Of a stretch of DNA of 64,000 nt, positions 52,393-61,180 are shown one piece after another. The notes beneath the pieces were generated by a model that worked only from the letters and a program-made list of their open reading frames with translations, searched no databases and was not told the origin of the DNA. Both the position numbers and the translations under genes were made by a program. The stretch spans positions 1-64,000 of the forward strand of contig CAYQES010000012.1 in the NCBI GenBank assembly GCA_964416595.1. The letters run 5' to 3'. Source of the DNA: JAKFYM01 sp964416595 (lineage in GTDB: Bacteria > Bdellovibrionota > UBA1018 > CAIPTA01). Position 1 is the stretch's first letter; each line of letters begins with the position of its first letter.

Positions 52393-52902
52393 ATGAGATT
52401 AACATCAAAAGGTAGATACGCAGTTCGGGCCATTTTGGACCTAACTTTCAATTCGAATGGCAAGCCTGTTCGTCTCCAAGAAATCAGCGAGCGCCAGAAG
52501 ATCTCGTTGCATTATCTGGAGCAATTGTTCCGCCGCTTGCGTAAAGGCAATGTGGTGAAGAGTGTACGTGGTCCTGGCGGAGGTTACCTCTTAGCCCGTT
52601 CCATGGATGATATCGCAGTGAAAGACGTACTTCTTTCTGTAGGCGAGAACATCAATCCTGCTCGGGATATTGTTGGACCTGCAGACATGAAAGAGTCCAC
52701 CGTAGAGTTCGTGCTTACCAAGACGTACTTCGAAAACTTGGCGGTTCTGATGCAAGAGTATCTAGAAACCACCACGCTCGGTGACTTGATCCGTAAAGCA
52801 AGAGGAGACACCAAGCTCCCTGCCCAAGCGGGAACCGCACCCAATGCCAACATTGGTCAAAATGCGGATCAGAACAAGCGCCTTGAAACCGATATATCTT
52901 GA
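52393..52902 (+). CDS. iscR: IscR-like Rrf2-family regulator without cluster cysteines
   Basis: A 169-residue winged-helix regulator. The first 90 residues are strongly IscR-like: MRLTSKGRYAVRAILDL, ISERQKISLHYLEQLFRRL, VRGPGGGYLLARSMDDIAV. Glu43, which in E. coli IscR governs promoter recognition, is kept. The region that normally holds three cysteines for the [2Fe-2S] cluster reads instead NINPARDIVGPADMKESTVE, and the whole protein has no cysteine. The LGDLI end of the IscR fold is kept, with an extra Ala/Asn/Gln-rich tail. It overlaps or abuts a cysteine desulfurase gene and starts an operon with mnmA and mtaB. It may repress or activate without a cluster, or sense something else. Confidence 0.9.
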   Translation: MRLTSKGRYAVRAILDLTFNSNGKPVRLQEISERQKISLHYLEQLFRRLRKGNVVKSVRGPGGGYLLARSMDDIAVKDVLLSVGENINPARDIVGPADMKESTVEFVLTKTYFENLAVLMQEYLETTTLGDLIRKARGDTKLPAQAGTAPNANIGQNADQNKRLETDIS

Positions 52903-54100
52903 TCATAACGCCAGTACGATGATGGAGCAGGGAGCGAAAGCCGCCCTGCTCCTTTATTCTTCTACTGTTTCAGATCCCGCCAATTTCGGAAATCCTTCTT
53001 CGGTGCACTGGGCGGGCCGCCGAGTAAAATCCATTCTTGATGATGCTCGTGAAGAGATCGCCCAAGCTTTTGGCGCCGATGACTCGGAAGCCTTTTGTTT
53101 CACTTCGTCTGCTACCGAAGCCATTAATACAGCCTTAAAGGGCTTTTACTTCCAGCACCAAACAGCAAACTCCGTTCACTTTATTTCTTCCCAAGTGGAG
53201 CACGAAGCCACTTTGGAAAGCTTAGAGTTTTTAAAAACCTTAGGGGCTAAAGTAACTCTCCTGCCTGTAGACTCTCAAGGACAGTTAGCCTTGTCAGATT
53301 TGCAATGGGCTCTGGCGAATACCGAAGGCGCCACTCTAGTTTCCTTAATGGCTGCCAATAATGAAACGGGTGTGATCTTTCCTTGGGAAGAAGCGGCCAA
53401 AATCACAAAAGCGGCGGGCGCATTTTTTCATTTAGATGCAGTGCAAGCGCCGGGGAAACTTGCGGGCTTTCAATTGCGAAATGGGCCCGTGGATTTGGCG
53501 AGTTTTTCCGCACACAAAGTGGGCGGTCCGAAAGGTGTGGGCGCGCTCTATGTGAAGCGAGGCATGAAGCTCACAAGTTTACTCCATGGAGGAGCCCAGG
53601 AACGAAAGCGCCGGGCGGGCACCACCAATGTAGCTGGTATCGCGGCTTTTGGTGCTGCGGCCAAGGCATTGTCGAATAGGGATTTAGCTTCCATGCTGCG
53701 GCTCAGGCAACTTCTGGAAGAAAAGGTGAAGCAAGCTGTAGAGGGCGTCACTATCCTAGGCGAAGGCGCTCCCCGCTTGGTAAATACGGCGAATTTTCTC
53801 TTTGCCGGTGTGCGGGGGGAAGCACTGCTCATGGGCATGGATCTAGAGGGGTTTGCCTTATCTAGCGGTAGTGCCTGTAATTCCGGCTCTTTATTGCCCT
53901 CCCACGTGCTTTTGGCCATGGGTTTGGACAAACTGGCAGCAGCGTCGGCCTTAAGGGTTTCCTTAGGCTCTGAGAACACTTTAGAAGAGGTTGAGGCCTT
54001 TGTGGCGGCCCTGCAAAAAGTAGTGGGGCGGATTCGGGCCCAGGTTGACGGTGAGCGTCGTCACGGGGTAATCTCTGCCTCGAAATGGCAAGTCAAGTAG
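52883..54100 (+). CDS. Cysteine desulfurase (NifS/IscS-like), second copy
   Basis: A 405-residue PLP enzyme. It begins PIYLDHNASTMMEQGAKA, has the Schiff-base lysine in SFSAHKVGGPKGVG and the sulfur-carrying cysteine in SSGSACNSGSLLPSHVLLAMG. Its start is unclear: the family-like N-terminus begins at TTG 52883, 20 bases inside the iscR-like gene, while an in-frame ATG lies at 52862. The neighbouring mnmA overlaps its end by 16 bases, so it probably supplies sulfur to MnmA for tRNA thiolation. It differs clearly from the IscS at 39174. Confidence 0.9.
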   Translation: MKPIYLDHNASTMMEQGAKAALLLYSSTVSDPANFGNPSSVHWAGRRVKSILDDAREEIAQAFGADDSEAFCFTSSATEAINTALKGFYFQHQTANSVHFISSQVEHEATLESLEFLKTLGAKVTLLPVDSQGQLALSDLQWALANTEGATLVSLMAANNETGVIFPWEEAAKITKAAGAFFHLDAVQAPGKLAGFQLRNGPVDLASFSAHKVGGPKGVGALYVKRGMKLTSLLHGGAQERKRRAGTTNVAGIAAFGAAAKALSNRDLASMLRLRQLLEEKVKQAVEGVTILGEGAPRLVNTANFLFAGVRGEALLMGMDLEGFALSSGSACNSGSLLPSHVLLAMGLDKLAAASALRVSLGSENTLEEVEAFVAALQKVVGRIRAQVDGERRHGVISASKWQVK

Positions 54101-55230
54101 CGAAATCCAAAGGAAAAGTGGTGGTAGCCATGAGCGGCGGGGTGGACTCGTCCGTGACGGCGGCTATCTTGCAATTGCAAGGTTACGAAGTGATCGGCAT
54201 GTCGATCCAAACTTTTGACAATGCCAAAGAAGAAAAAGATCGCTTCGATTCCTGCTGTTCCATTTCTGATATGAACGATGCCCGCCGGGTTTGTGAAACC
54301 TTGGGTGTTCCGTTTTTTGTGGTCAATGCGGTGGACGCCTTTGAAAGTCGAGTGATCGATTATTTTGTGTCTGAATATTTACAGGCCCGCACGCCGAATC
54401 CTTGTGTGCTTTGCAATAACCATATCAAATTTGATTATCTGCTCGAGCGAGCTTTAGAATTGGGCGCAGATTTTGTGGCCACGGGTCACTACGCAAAAGT
54501 GCATCACGATGACGATACGGGCCGCTATTCTATTCTTAGAGCAGTGGATGAACAAAAAGACCAAAGCTACTATCTTTTTGGTTTAAGCCAGCACCAACTG
54601 AAACACACTCTTATGCCCTTGGGCGATTTGCGCAAAATCCAAGTGCGAAAGCTCGCCCAAGAGTTTGGGCTTTTGCGGGTTTCTAAAAAACCTGACTCCC
54701 AAGAAATTTGTTTTGTGGGCAGCGAAGGTTACGCCAAGTTTATCGAGAAAAAGGTGGGGCCTTCGGTTTTTGTGCCCGGGCAATTTGTTTTACCCGGCGG
54801 GGAAATGGTGGGCGCACACCAAGGCGTGCATCATTTCACTTTAGGCCAAAGAAAGGGATTGCCTGCGGAAGTAATTCAGGCGGCTCAGAAAATGGGTTAT
54901 GGAGAGGTTTACGTAAGTGCCATCGATTTAGAGTCAGGCACCGTAACTTTGGGGCGGGACCAAAATCTTTTAAAATCCAAGTTAATCGCCCAAAACTTCA
55001 ATTGGATGATCGGTGGAGATTTTAGTCTAGATCGAAAAGTTACTGCGCGTATTCGTTCCCGTCATGAAGGGGCAAGTGCGCGGGCTAGGATATATTCCGG
55101 TGACCGAGTGATGGTGGAGTTTGATGAACCGCAACGGGCAATCACTCCTGGCCAAGCCGTAGTGCTCTACGAGAATGATATGGTGATTGGTGGGGGCTGG
55201 ATCGAGAAAGTGCAGGATTCCCTTGGCTGA
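54085..55230 (+). CDS. mnmA: tRNA-specific 2-thiouridylase MnmA
   Basis: It thiolates U34 of tRNAs for Lys, Glu and Gln. The 381-residue product has the ATP loop SGGVDSS (17-23), the catalytic cysteines in TPNPCVLCNNHIKFD and DSQEICFVG, and the C-terminal barrel starting GQRKGLPAE. The last 16 bases of the desulfurase gene overlap its start, linking sulfur donor and acceptor enzyme in one transcript. Confidence 0.96.
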   Translation: MASQVAKSKGKVVVAMSGGVDSSVTAAILQLQGYEVIGMSIQTFDNAKEEKDRFDSCCSISDMNDARRVCETLGVPFFVVNAVDAFESRVIDYFVSEYLQARTPNPCVLCNNHIKFDYLLERALELGADFVATGHYAKVHHDDDTGRYSILRAVDEQKDQSYYLFGLSQHQLKHTLMPLGDLRKIQVRKLAQEFGLLRVSKKPDSQEICFVGSEGYAKFIEKKVGPSVFVPGQFVLPGGEMVGAHQGVHHFTLGQRKGLPAEVIQAAQKMGYGEVYVSAIDLESGTVTLGRDQNLLKSKLIAQNFNWMIGGDFSLDRKVTARIRSRHEGASARARIYSGDRVMVEFDEPQRAITPGQAVVLYENDMVIGGGWIEKVQDSLG

Positions 55231-56557
55231 GGGTAAGTTCACGTACGCTATTTCTACGATGGGCTGCAAAGCCAACCTCACGGATTCTCAGGCCTTAGAA
55301 GCGCGGCTACAGAAGCTCGGGGGGGCGGGAGCTTCGGCCGAGGAAGCCGATCTCTATCTTTTAAACACCTGCACCGTAACGGACCAAGCGGATAAAGAGG
55401 CCCGCGGGCTTTTGCGAAAAGGCAAGGCTCCTTTCACCATTGCCACCGGTTGCTTGGCAGAGGTAGATCCAGAGCAACTATCCCTTCCGTCTGATTCCCC
55501 TCGGCAACTAAAAGTGCTGCGCAATAGCGCCAAGGACCAATTAGAAACCGTAGTGGAAGAGTGGCTAACAGGCATGGTGCAAAAACAAAAAACTCTACAA
55601 GGTGATCGCATCGGCTGGCACGAAAAAATTTTGGAGAATCGGGATCCATCCATCCCGGTGGAGGCGTCTTTTCGCACGCGTGCGTTTTATAAAGTGCAAG
55701 ATGGCTGCAATGCATTCTGCGCCTACTGCGTGATTCCCTTGGCCCGTGGGCGAAGCCGAAGTTTACCGGCCGAGCAAGTGGTGAAAGAAATCCAGGCCCT
55801 TGTAGATAGTGGTGTGAAGGAAGTAGCTCTCACGGCTATTCACGCTGCTGATTATGAGTGGGAAGGTTTAAGCTTTACGGGTTTAGTGGAAAAAATTTTG
55901 CAGGAAACTTCCGTTCCACGTTTACGCCTCACTTCCTTGGATCCGGCCGAAATTCCCGATTCTCTTTTAGCCCTCATGCAATCCCAATCTCGCCTTTGCC
56001 CGCACTTCCATGTTTCTTTGCAAGCTGCCAACGATAGGGTGTTAACGGCAATGAAGCGGGGCTATGGCACAAAAGAAATCGAAGATCGTTTACTGGCCAT
56101 TCAACGCACTTTGCCCCATGCCTATGTGGGCATGGATCTGATCGCTGGCTTTCCCGGGGAAACCGACGAAGAATTTATGGACGGTTTCTGCCGTTTAGAA
56201 AAATTGCCCTTCACTAAGGCCCATGTGTTTCCTTTTTCTGTGCGGCGAAATACGGCCGCGGCCCGCTTAGTCACTGCAGGTTTGGCGGTGCCGGCATCAA
56301 AGATTCACGAGCGAGCCGCAAAGCTCAGGGCCCTCAGCGAAGAGAAATTCCGAGCCGCCTTGGCCACCAAAACAGGCAGCAGTTTGGAAGTATTAGTGGA
56401 GGAAAAGCAGTTACGCGTAGGAACGCGGATTTGCTCCACGGGGCATGGACGGAATTTTTATAAGGTGCTCATTCCGGGCCAGCACCAAGCGAATCAGTTA
56501 AAACGAGTGCGGATCGTGGGCGTGCATCAGGATTTTTTGAAGGGAGAATTGGTATGA
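55223..56557 (+). CDS. mtaB: tRNA t6A37 methylthiotransferase MtaB
   Basis: A radical-SAM enzyme that adds a methylthio group to t6A37 of tRNA. The 444-residue product has the first cluster cysteines at residues 15 (STMGCKAN), 50 (LLNTCTVT) and 77 (ATGCLAE), and the radical-SAM motif CNAFCAYC in QDGCNAFCAYCVIPLARG. The C-K-x-N sequence at the first cysteine distinguishes MtaB from MiaB and RimO. It begins at TTG 55223, overlapping mnmA by 8 bases; an ATG at 55187 inside mnmA is less likely. Confidence 0.9.
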   Translation: MAEGKFTYAISTMGCKANLTDSQALEARLQKLGGAGASAEEADLYLLNTCTVTDQADKEARGLLRKGKAPFTIATGCLAEVDPEQLSLPSDSPRQLKVLRNSAKDQLETVVEEWLTGMVQKQKTLQGDRIGWHEKILENRDPSIPVEASFRTRAFYKVQDGCNAFCAYCVIPLARGRSRSLPAEQVVKEIQALVDSGVKEVALTAIHAADYEWEGLSFTGLVEKILQETSVPRLRLTSLDPAEIPDSLLALMQSQSRLCPHFHVSLQAANDRVLTAMKRGYGTKEIEDRLLAIQRTLPHAYVGMDLIAGFPGETDEEFMDGFCRLEKLPFTKAHVFPFSVRRNTAAARLVTAGLAVPASKIHERAAKLRALSEEKFRAALATKTGSSLEVLVEEKQLRVGTRICSTGHGRNFYKVLIPGQHQANQLKRVRIVGVHQDFLKGELV

Positions 56558-57117
56558 CCATTCTATCATTGTTATTTACATTGCCAATTTTGGCGGCCAT
56601 AACAAGCCCCCAAGAAGTAGTGAAAGATATTTTTGCTAAAGCCAGTTTGCCAGAGGTAGCCGTGGACCATAGCAAACAATCAGAGATCAATTCTTTGGTG
56701 GATTTTGATGCCTTAGCAAAGGCCGCTCTTGGCAAAGAAGCAAAAGCTCTTCCAGCCAAGGAAGTGCAGTGGTTTCGCCAAACCTTGCAAGAGATCATTA
56801 CCCGCACCGTGTATCCGAAGGCCCCGGATTTCTTAAAAGACGTGAAAATTACCTATGATTCCGTGCAAGAGAAGGCCGGTAAGGCTGTGGTTATTAGTTC
56901 CGTGCAAAATAAAGCGGATTTAACCGACGTGGTATATCGCATGCAAAAAAATAAAGATGGCGTATGGAAAGTAGTGGATGTTTCCATCTCGGGCCTTTCT
57001 TGGGTAGAATCTATCCAAGATCAAGTGCGCGACGTAATCAAAAAGAAGAAATGGCAGGGTCTAAAAGACGCCATGAACAAGCGGCTCAATGAATTAAAAT
57101 CGGGAAAGACTACTTGA
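56554..57117 (+). CDS. MlaC-like (Ttg2D) phospholipid-binding exported protein
   Basis: A 187-residue protein with signal peptide (MTILSLLFTLPILAAI) and the MlaC/Ttg2D domain: PQEVVKDIFAKA, INSLVDFDALAKAALG, WFRQTLQEIITRTVYPKA, VVYRMQKNKDGVWKVVDVSISGLSWVES. MlaC moves phospholipids across the periplasm between the inner-membrane MlaFEDB and outer-membrane MlaA complexes. None of those genes is in the window. It overlaps mtaB as ATGA and the TolC-like gene as TTGA, so it is embedded in the tRNA-modification operon. Confidence 0.82.
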   Translation: MTILSLLFTLPILAAITSPQEVVKDIFAKASLPEVAVDHSKQSEINSLVDFDALAKAALGKEAKALPAKEVQWFRQTLQEIITRTVYPKAPDFLKDVKITYDSVQEKAGKAVVISSVQNKADLTDVVYRMQKNKDGVWKVVDVSISGLSWVESIQDQVRDVIKKKKWQGLKDAMNKRLNELKSGKTT

Positions 57118-58415
57118 GGATTGGTTTGCTTTTTTTGCTGCTACCGCTTTTCGCTGCGGCTGAGCCCGTGAGTCTACCGGATGCTATTGCCTTAGCTTTG
57201 AAACAAAACGGCGAGCTCCTAGCCCAACGGTTACAAGCCATCCAAGCCAAAGAAGATATCCGCCAAGTGCAGGGGGAGTTTGGCCCGAAACTGGAAGCCT
57301 TGGCGGGAATTGGTCCGATCACGAGGGCCACGGGAAACGCCACCTCTTCCCACGAGGAAAAAGGCTCTTTCGGCCGCATGATCTTAGGAAAAATCAGCAT
57401 CACTCAGCCCTTTTACACCTGGGGGCGTAAAACCAATTATGAAAATGCGGCCACCGCTGGCACTCACGTGAAAGAGGCGGAAGCGGCATTGAAAGAAGAG
57501 GACGTTCGCTTTCAAGTGAAGGAAGCCTACTACGGCTATCAATTGGCCAACTCTTTGCGGGATTTTATTGAGGGTGGAAAAGCTGAGCTTACTAAAGCTT
57601 TGGAAAAACGTGGCAAGAAGAAGAAAGAAAATAAAGAGGACTTCCGCTTAGAAATTTTTTTGAGGGAAGTGGAAGGCCGCGAGGCAGAGGTGAAGAAGTT
57701 TTTTGCCTTGGCCAAAGAGGGATTGGCTTTGCGGCTTGGAGTGGAGAGGGGCGCTGTGGAGCCCAAGGATCCTTGGCTATTGCCGGAAACTAGAGAGAAA
57801 AAGTCCGTGGAGCACTATGTGGCCTTGGCCCAAGGATCCCGTCCGGAATTCCAACAACTTTCCCAAGGAATTTTTGCGAAAAGAAATTTAGCCAAGGCCG
57901 AAAAAAAGGCGCTATTGCCCATGTTTGTGTTCCTAGCTTCCTACGAACTATCGGATACCAACGTGCGCCCGCATCAACCGGGTGTGTTTGCTTATGACCC
58001 CTATAACCGAGAAGTTTGGGCCGCTGGTGTGGGGTTAAAATTAGATTTTCAATGGGCACTCCAAGATGCCAAGGCCGCAAAACTGCGGGCCGAAGCGAGT
58101 GAATTAGAAGCTAAAGAGACTTTTGCTCGTAGAGGCATTGAAACCGAAGTGCGTAAGGCTTATTTGGAAGTAGAAGAGGCGGAAGCCCGTCTTGCGGCGG
58201 CAAAAGCGGCCTACACCACGGGCAAAAAATGGCTTACAGGCGAGGTGATAGGCTTTAGTTCGGGTTTAGGCGGCAGCCAAGGCTTGGCCGAGGCCTATGG
58301 TGCCCGGGCAGAGACAGCCAAAAACTATTTTGAAGCGGTGTTCCGTCAGCATATGGCTTGGGCGGCTCTTTCCAAGGCCGTTGGCACTGAAGTGGATCCG
58401 CTTCTATTGCGCTGA
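57114..58415 (+). CDS. TolC-family outer-membrane efflux protein
   Basis: A 433-residue protein with signal peptide (MRIGLLFLLLPLFAAA) and two outer-membrane-efflux-protein repeats: PVSLPDAIALALKQNGELLAQ with LGKISITQPFYTWGRKTNYEN in the first, and GVGLKLDFQWALQDAKAAKL with RGIETEVRKAYLEVEEAEARL in the second. TolC-type trimers form a channel through the outer membrane. The start is a TTG overlapping the mlaC-like stop. No inner-membrane pump or adaptor gene is adjacent; the only candidate partner is the MlaC-like protein. Confidence 0.85.
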   Translation: MRIGLLFLLLPLFAAAEPVSLPDAIALALKQNGELLAQRLQAIQAKEDIRQVQGEFGPKLEALAGIGPITRATGNATSSHEEKGSFGRMILGKISITQPFYTWGRKTNYENAATAGTHVKEAEAALKEEDVRFQVKEAYYGYQLANSLRDFIEGGKAELTKALEKRGKKKKENKEDFRLEIFLREVEGREAEVKKFFALAKEGLALRLGVERGAVEPKDPWLLPETREKKSVEHYVALAQGSRPEFQQLSQGIFAKRNLAKAEKKALLPMFVFLASYELSDTNVRPHQPGVFAYDPYNREVWAAGVGLKLDFQWALQDAKAAKLRAEASELEAKETFARRGIETEVRKAYLEVEEAEARLAAAKAAYTTGKKWLTGEVIGFSSGLGGSQGLAEAYGARAETAKNYFEAVFRQHMAWAALSKAVGTEVDPLLLR

Positions 58416-58488
58416 AGCATTTGGGAATTCTTTACGAAATTGGCCCGCTGGGGTAAATGGCTTATTCAACCTGAAAAAGGAAATTTAC

Positions 58489-59832
58489 ATGCAGCATCCA
58501 AACGTGAAGCCCGCTACCGGCCGCTTAGGCATTCTCACCCCTGGAATGGGCGCCGTCTCCACCACCTTTATGGCTGGAGTGATCTCGGCCCGTAAAGGGT
58601 TTACGAAGCCCATCGGATCCCTCACCGAGATGGGTTACATCCGTTTAGGCAAGCGCACCGAGCAGCGGCAATCTTTGATCCGCGAGTTTCTGCCTTTCAC
58701 GCGTTTGAACGATATCGTTTTTGGTGGCTGGGATATTTATGAGGACAACGCTTTCGAAGCCGCTGCCAAAGCAAAAGTTTTGGAAAAGGAACACTTAGAA
58801 CAAGTGAAAGAGGATCTTTCCAAAGTGCGCCCCATGAGTGCTGTGTTTGATCCGGCTTTTGTGAAAAATATTTCTGGCCCTAATGTGAAAAAAGGGAAAA
58901 ATAAGTTTGATTTAGCCGAGCAGCTTCGCCAGGATATCCGCGATTTCAAGAAAAATAACAACTGCGAGCGCCTGGTGATGGTGTGGTGCGGTTCTACGGA
59001 GGCTCACATCAAGGCCGGCGCAGAACACCAAACTGTTGAATCCTTTGAGCGGGCCATGAAGGAAAATTCTCCGCAGATCGCCCCTTCGATGATTTATACC
59101 TATGCTGCGATCATGGAAGGTGTGCCCTATGCCAATGGCGCCCCCAACCTTTCCGTAGAACTTCCCTGCTTGATTAAGCTTGCGGAAGATAAGGGCGTTC
59201 CGATCGCAGGTTCTGATTTCAAAACGGGCCAAACCCTCATGAAAACCATCGTGGCCCCTGGCTTGAAGGCGCGCCTCTTAGGGATTGCCGGCTGGTATTC
59301 CACAAACATCTTGGGCAATCGGGATGGGGAAGTGCTCCAGGATCCTGATTCTTTCAAATCTAAAGAAGTTTCTAAACTCAGTGTGCTCGATAGTGTGCTC
59401 GAGCCCGAGCGTTACCCCGATCTTTATGGCGATCTCCATCACTTGGTGAAGATCAATTATTATAAGCCCCGGGGCGATAATAAAGAAGGTTGGGACAATA
59501 TCGATATCTTCGGTTGGATGGGCTACCCCATGCAGATCAAGATTAACTTTCTCTGCCGGGATTCCATTTTGGCGGCTCCGATCGTATTAGATTTGGCCCA
59601 ATTTATGGATTTGGCTCATCGGGCGAATTTCAAAGGCATCCAAGAGTGGCTTTCGTTCTACTTGAAGAGCCCGCTCGTAAAAGAAGGCTTGCGCCCTGAG
59701 CACGATCTACAGATCCAGAAACTGAAACTAGAAAATACTTTGCGGTATTTAGGCCAAGAAGAATTGATCAATCACTTGGGTCTCACCTACTACGGGTACG
59801 ACGAAGGTAACGCCTCCCGCATCGGGAACTAA
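58489..59832 (+). CDS. Inositol-3-phosphate synthase
   Basis: It cyclises glucose 6-phosphate to inositol 3-phosphate with NAD as cofactor. The 447-residue product has the dinucleotide motif LGILTPGMGAVSTTFMAGV, the central GSTEAHIK and NGAPNLSVELPCLIKLAEDK followed by PIAGSDFKTGQTLMKT, which is the conserved active-site segment, and later LDSVLEPERYPDLYGDLHH. AAAAAGG precedes ATG 58489. In bacteria the product leads to inositol lipids or inositol-containing glycans and thiols. It is followed after 4 bases by an aminotransferase. Confidence 0.92.
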   Translation: MQHPNVKPATGRLGILTPGMGAVSTTFMAGVISARKGFTKPIGSLTEMGYIRLGKRTEQRQSLIREFLPFTRLNDIVFGGWDIYEDNAFEAAAKAKVLEKEHLEQVKEDLSKVRPMSAVFDPAFVKNISGPNVKKGKNKFDLAEQLRQDIRDFKKNNNCERLVMVWCGSTEAHIKAGAEHQTVESFERAMKENSPQIAPSMIYTYAAIMEGVPYANGAPNLSVELPCLIKLAEDKGVPIAGSDFKTGQTLMKTIVAPGLKARLLGIAGWYSTNILGNRDGEVLQDPDSFKSKEVSKLSVLDSVLEPERYPDLYGDLHHLVKINYYKPRGDNKEGWDNIDIFGWMGYPMQIKINFLCRDSILAAPIVLDLAQFMDLAHRANFKGIQEWLSFYLKSPLVKEGLRPEHDLQIQKLKLENTLRYLGQEELINHLGLTYYGYDEGNASRIGN

Positions 59833-59836
59833 TTCC

Positions 59837-61180
59837 ATGCGCAAGCCCCAGCGCCTCACGGCTGTGCCCGGGCCAAAATCTCGGGAAGTTTTCCAGCAAG
59901 AGCAGAAGCATCTAGCTCCGGGCCTACAGGGTTTTGCCTTGATGGCCGAAGTGGTGATGGATAGTGCTGCGGGCTCTTGGATGAAAGATCTCGACGGCAA
60001 CGAGTATATCGATTTCATCGGTGGCATTGGTGTGAATGGTTTGGGTCATTCCCATCCCCGCTATGTGAAAGCCCTTCAAGAGCAAGTGGCCAAAATTTCT
60101 GTGGGCAGTTTTACCTCTGTTGCCCGCGCCAAGCTTGTGGAAAAAGTAGCCAAGCACAGCCCCGGAAAAATTGATCAATTGCAGTTGTACTCAAGCGGCG
60201 CCGAAGCCGTGGAAAGCGCCATGCGTTTAGCCAAAAGCTACACAGGCAAATGGGAGTTCCTTTCTCTCTGGGGTGGTTTCCACGGAAAAACTTTGGGCGT
60301 GATGGGCCTTTTGGGCGATGGTCAAAAACAAAAGTATGGCCCCTTTGCGCCTGGCTGCTATTCCCTGCCAGCTTTTCCCGATTGCTACCGCTGCCCTCTC
60401 AAAATGAAGCCCGATAGCTGTGGCATGGCTTGTGTGGAGATGTTTGAAAAGTCCGCCCGAACCCAAACTACGGGCGCCATCGCGGCTGTGATCGTGGAAC
60501 CTTGCCAAGGCACTGCGGGCAATATCATTCCGCCTTCTGGCTGGTTAAAGGCCATGCAAGAAGTTACCAAGCGCTTAGGCGCGCTTTTGATTTGTGATGA
60601 AATGATCACGGGCTTTGGTCGCACGGGTTCGTTTTTTGTGTCCGAAGATTTTGGTGTGGAACCCGATATCATCACTGTGGGTAAAAGTTTTGGTGGCGGT
60701 TTTCCCGTGAGTGGTGTGCTTACCACGCGCGAGATCGCGCAAGCTGAACCTTGGTCTAAGCCTTCTGGATCCTCGTCCTCTTACGGTGGGAATCCTCTCG
60801 CCGCCGCCGCGGCCCTCACCACGATTTCTGTGATCGAAGAAGAAGATCTCTGTGGAAATTCCCGGCGTATGGGCGAGCGGCTCTTAGGCCATTTTCAGCG
60901 TTTTAAGGAAAAATTTCCTTTTGTGGGCGAAGTGCGGGGGAAGGGGCTTTTCTTGGGGATTGAGCTCGTGAAGGATCGCACCACCAAAGAGCCTTTGAGT
61001 GAGGCGCGTATGAAAAAATTCTATCGGGATGGGGTAGAGCGGGGGCTTCTAGCCATGAGCTATAAACCCACTATTCGCTTCCAGCCCGCTTTAACCATCG
61101 ATGAGGCCACCCTGGATACGGGCGCAGGCCTTTTGGAAGAGCTGTTCACGGAAATGGCCGAAAAAGGCGACTGGCGCTAA
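59837..61180 (+). CDS. Class III PLP aminotransferase (GABA-transaminase-like)
   Basis: A 447-residue enzyme of the acetylornithine/GABA aminotransferase fold. YSSGAEAVESAMRLAK, FHGKTLGVMGLLGDG, LICDEMITGFGRTG and the PLP lysine Lys283 in ITVGKSFGGGFP are all present. An insertion with four cysteines (CYRCPL and CGMACVEM) resembles that of archaeal-type and mammalian GABA transaminases. The substrate is unknown; candidates are GABA, another omega-amino acid, or, given the coupled inositol-phosphate synthase, an inosose-like ketone. Confidence 0.85.
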   Translation: MRKPQRLTAVPGPKSREVFQQEQKHLAPGLQGFALMAEVVMDSAAGSWMKDLDGNEYIDFIGGIGVNGLGHSHPRYVKALQEQVAKISVGSFTSVARAKLVEKVAKHSPGKIDQLQLYSSGAEAVESAMRLAKSYTGKWEFLSLWGGFHGKTLGVMGLLGDGQKQKYGPFAPGCYSLPAFPDCYRCPLKMKPDSCGMACVEMFEKSARTQTTGAIAAVIVEPCQGTAGNIIPPSGWLKAMQEVTKRLGALLICDEMITGFGRTGSFFVSEDFGVEPDIITVGKSFGGGFPVSGVLTTREIAQAEPWSKPSGSSSSYGGNPLAAAAALTTISVIEEEDLCGNSRRMGERLLGHFQRFKEKFPFVGEVRGKGLFLGIELVKDRTTKEPLSEARMKKFYRDGVERGLLAMSYKPTIRFQPALTIDEATLDTGAGLLEELFTEMAEKGDWR

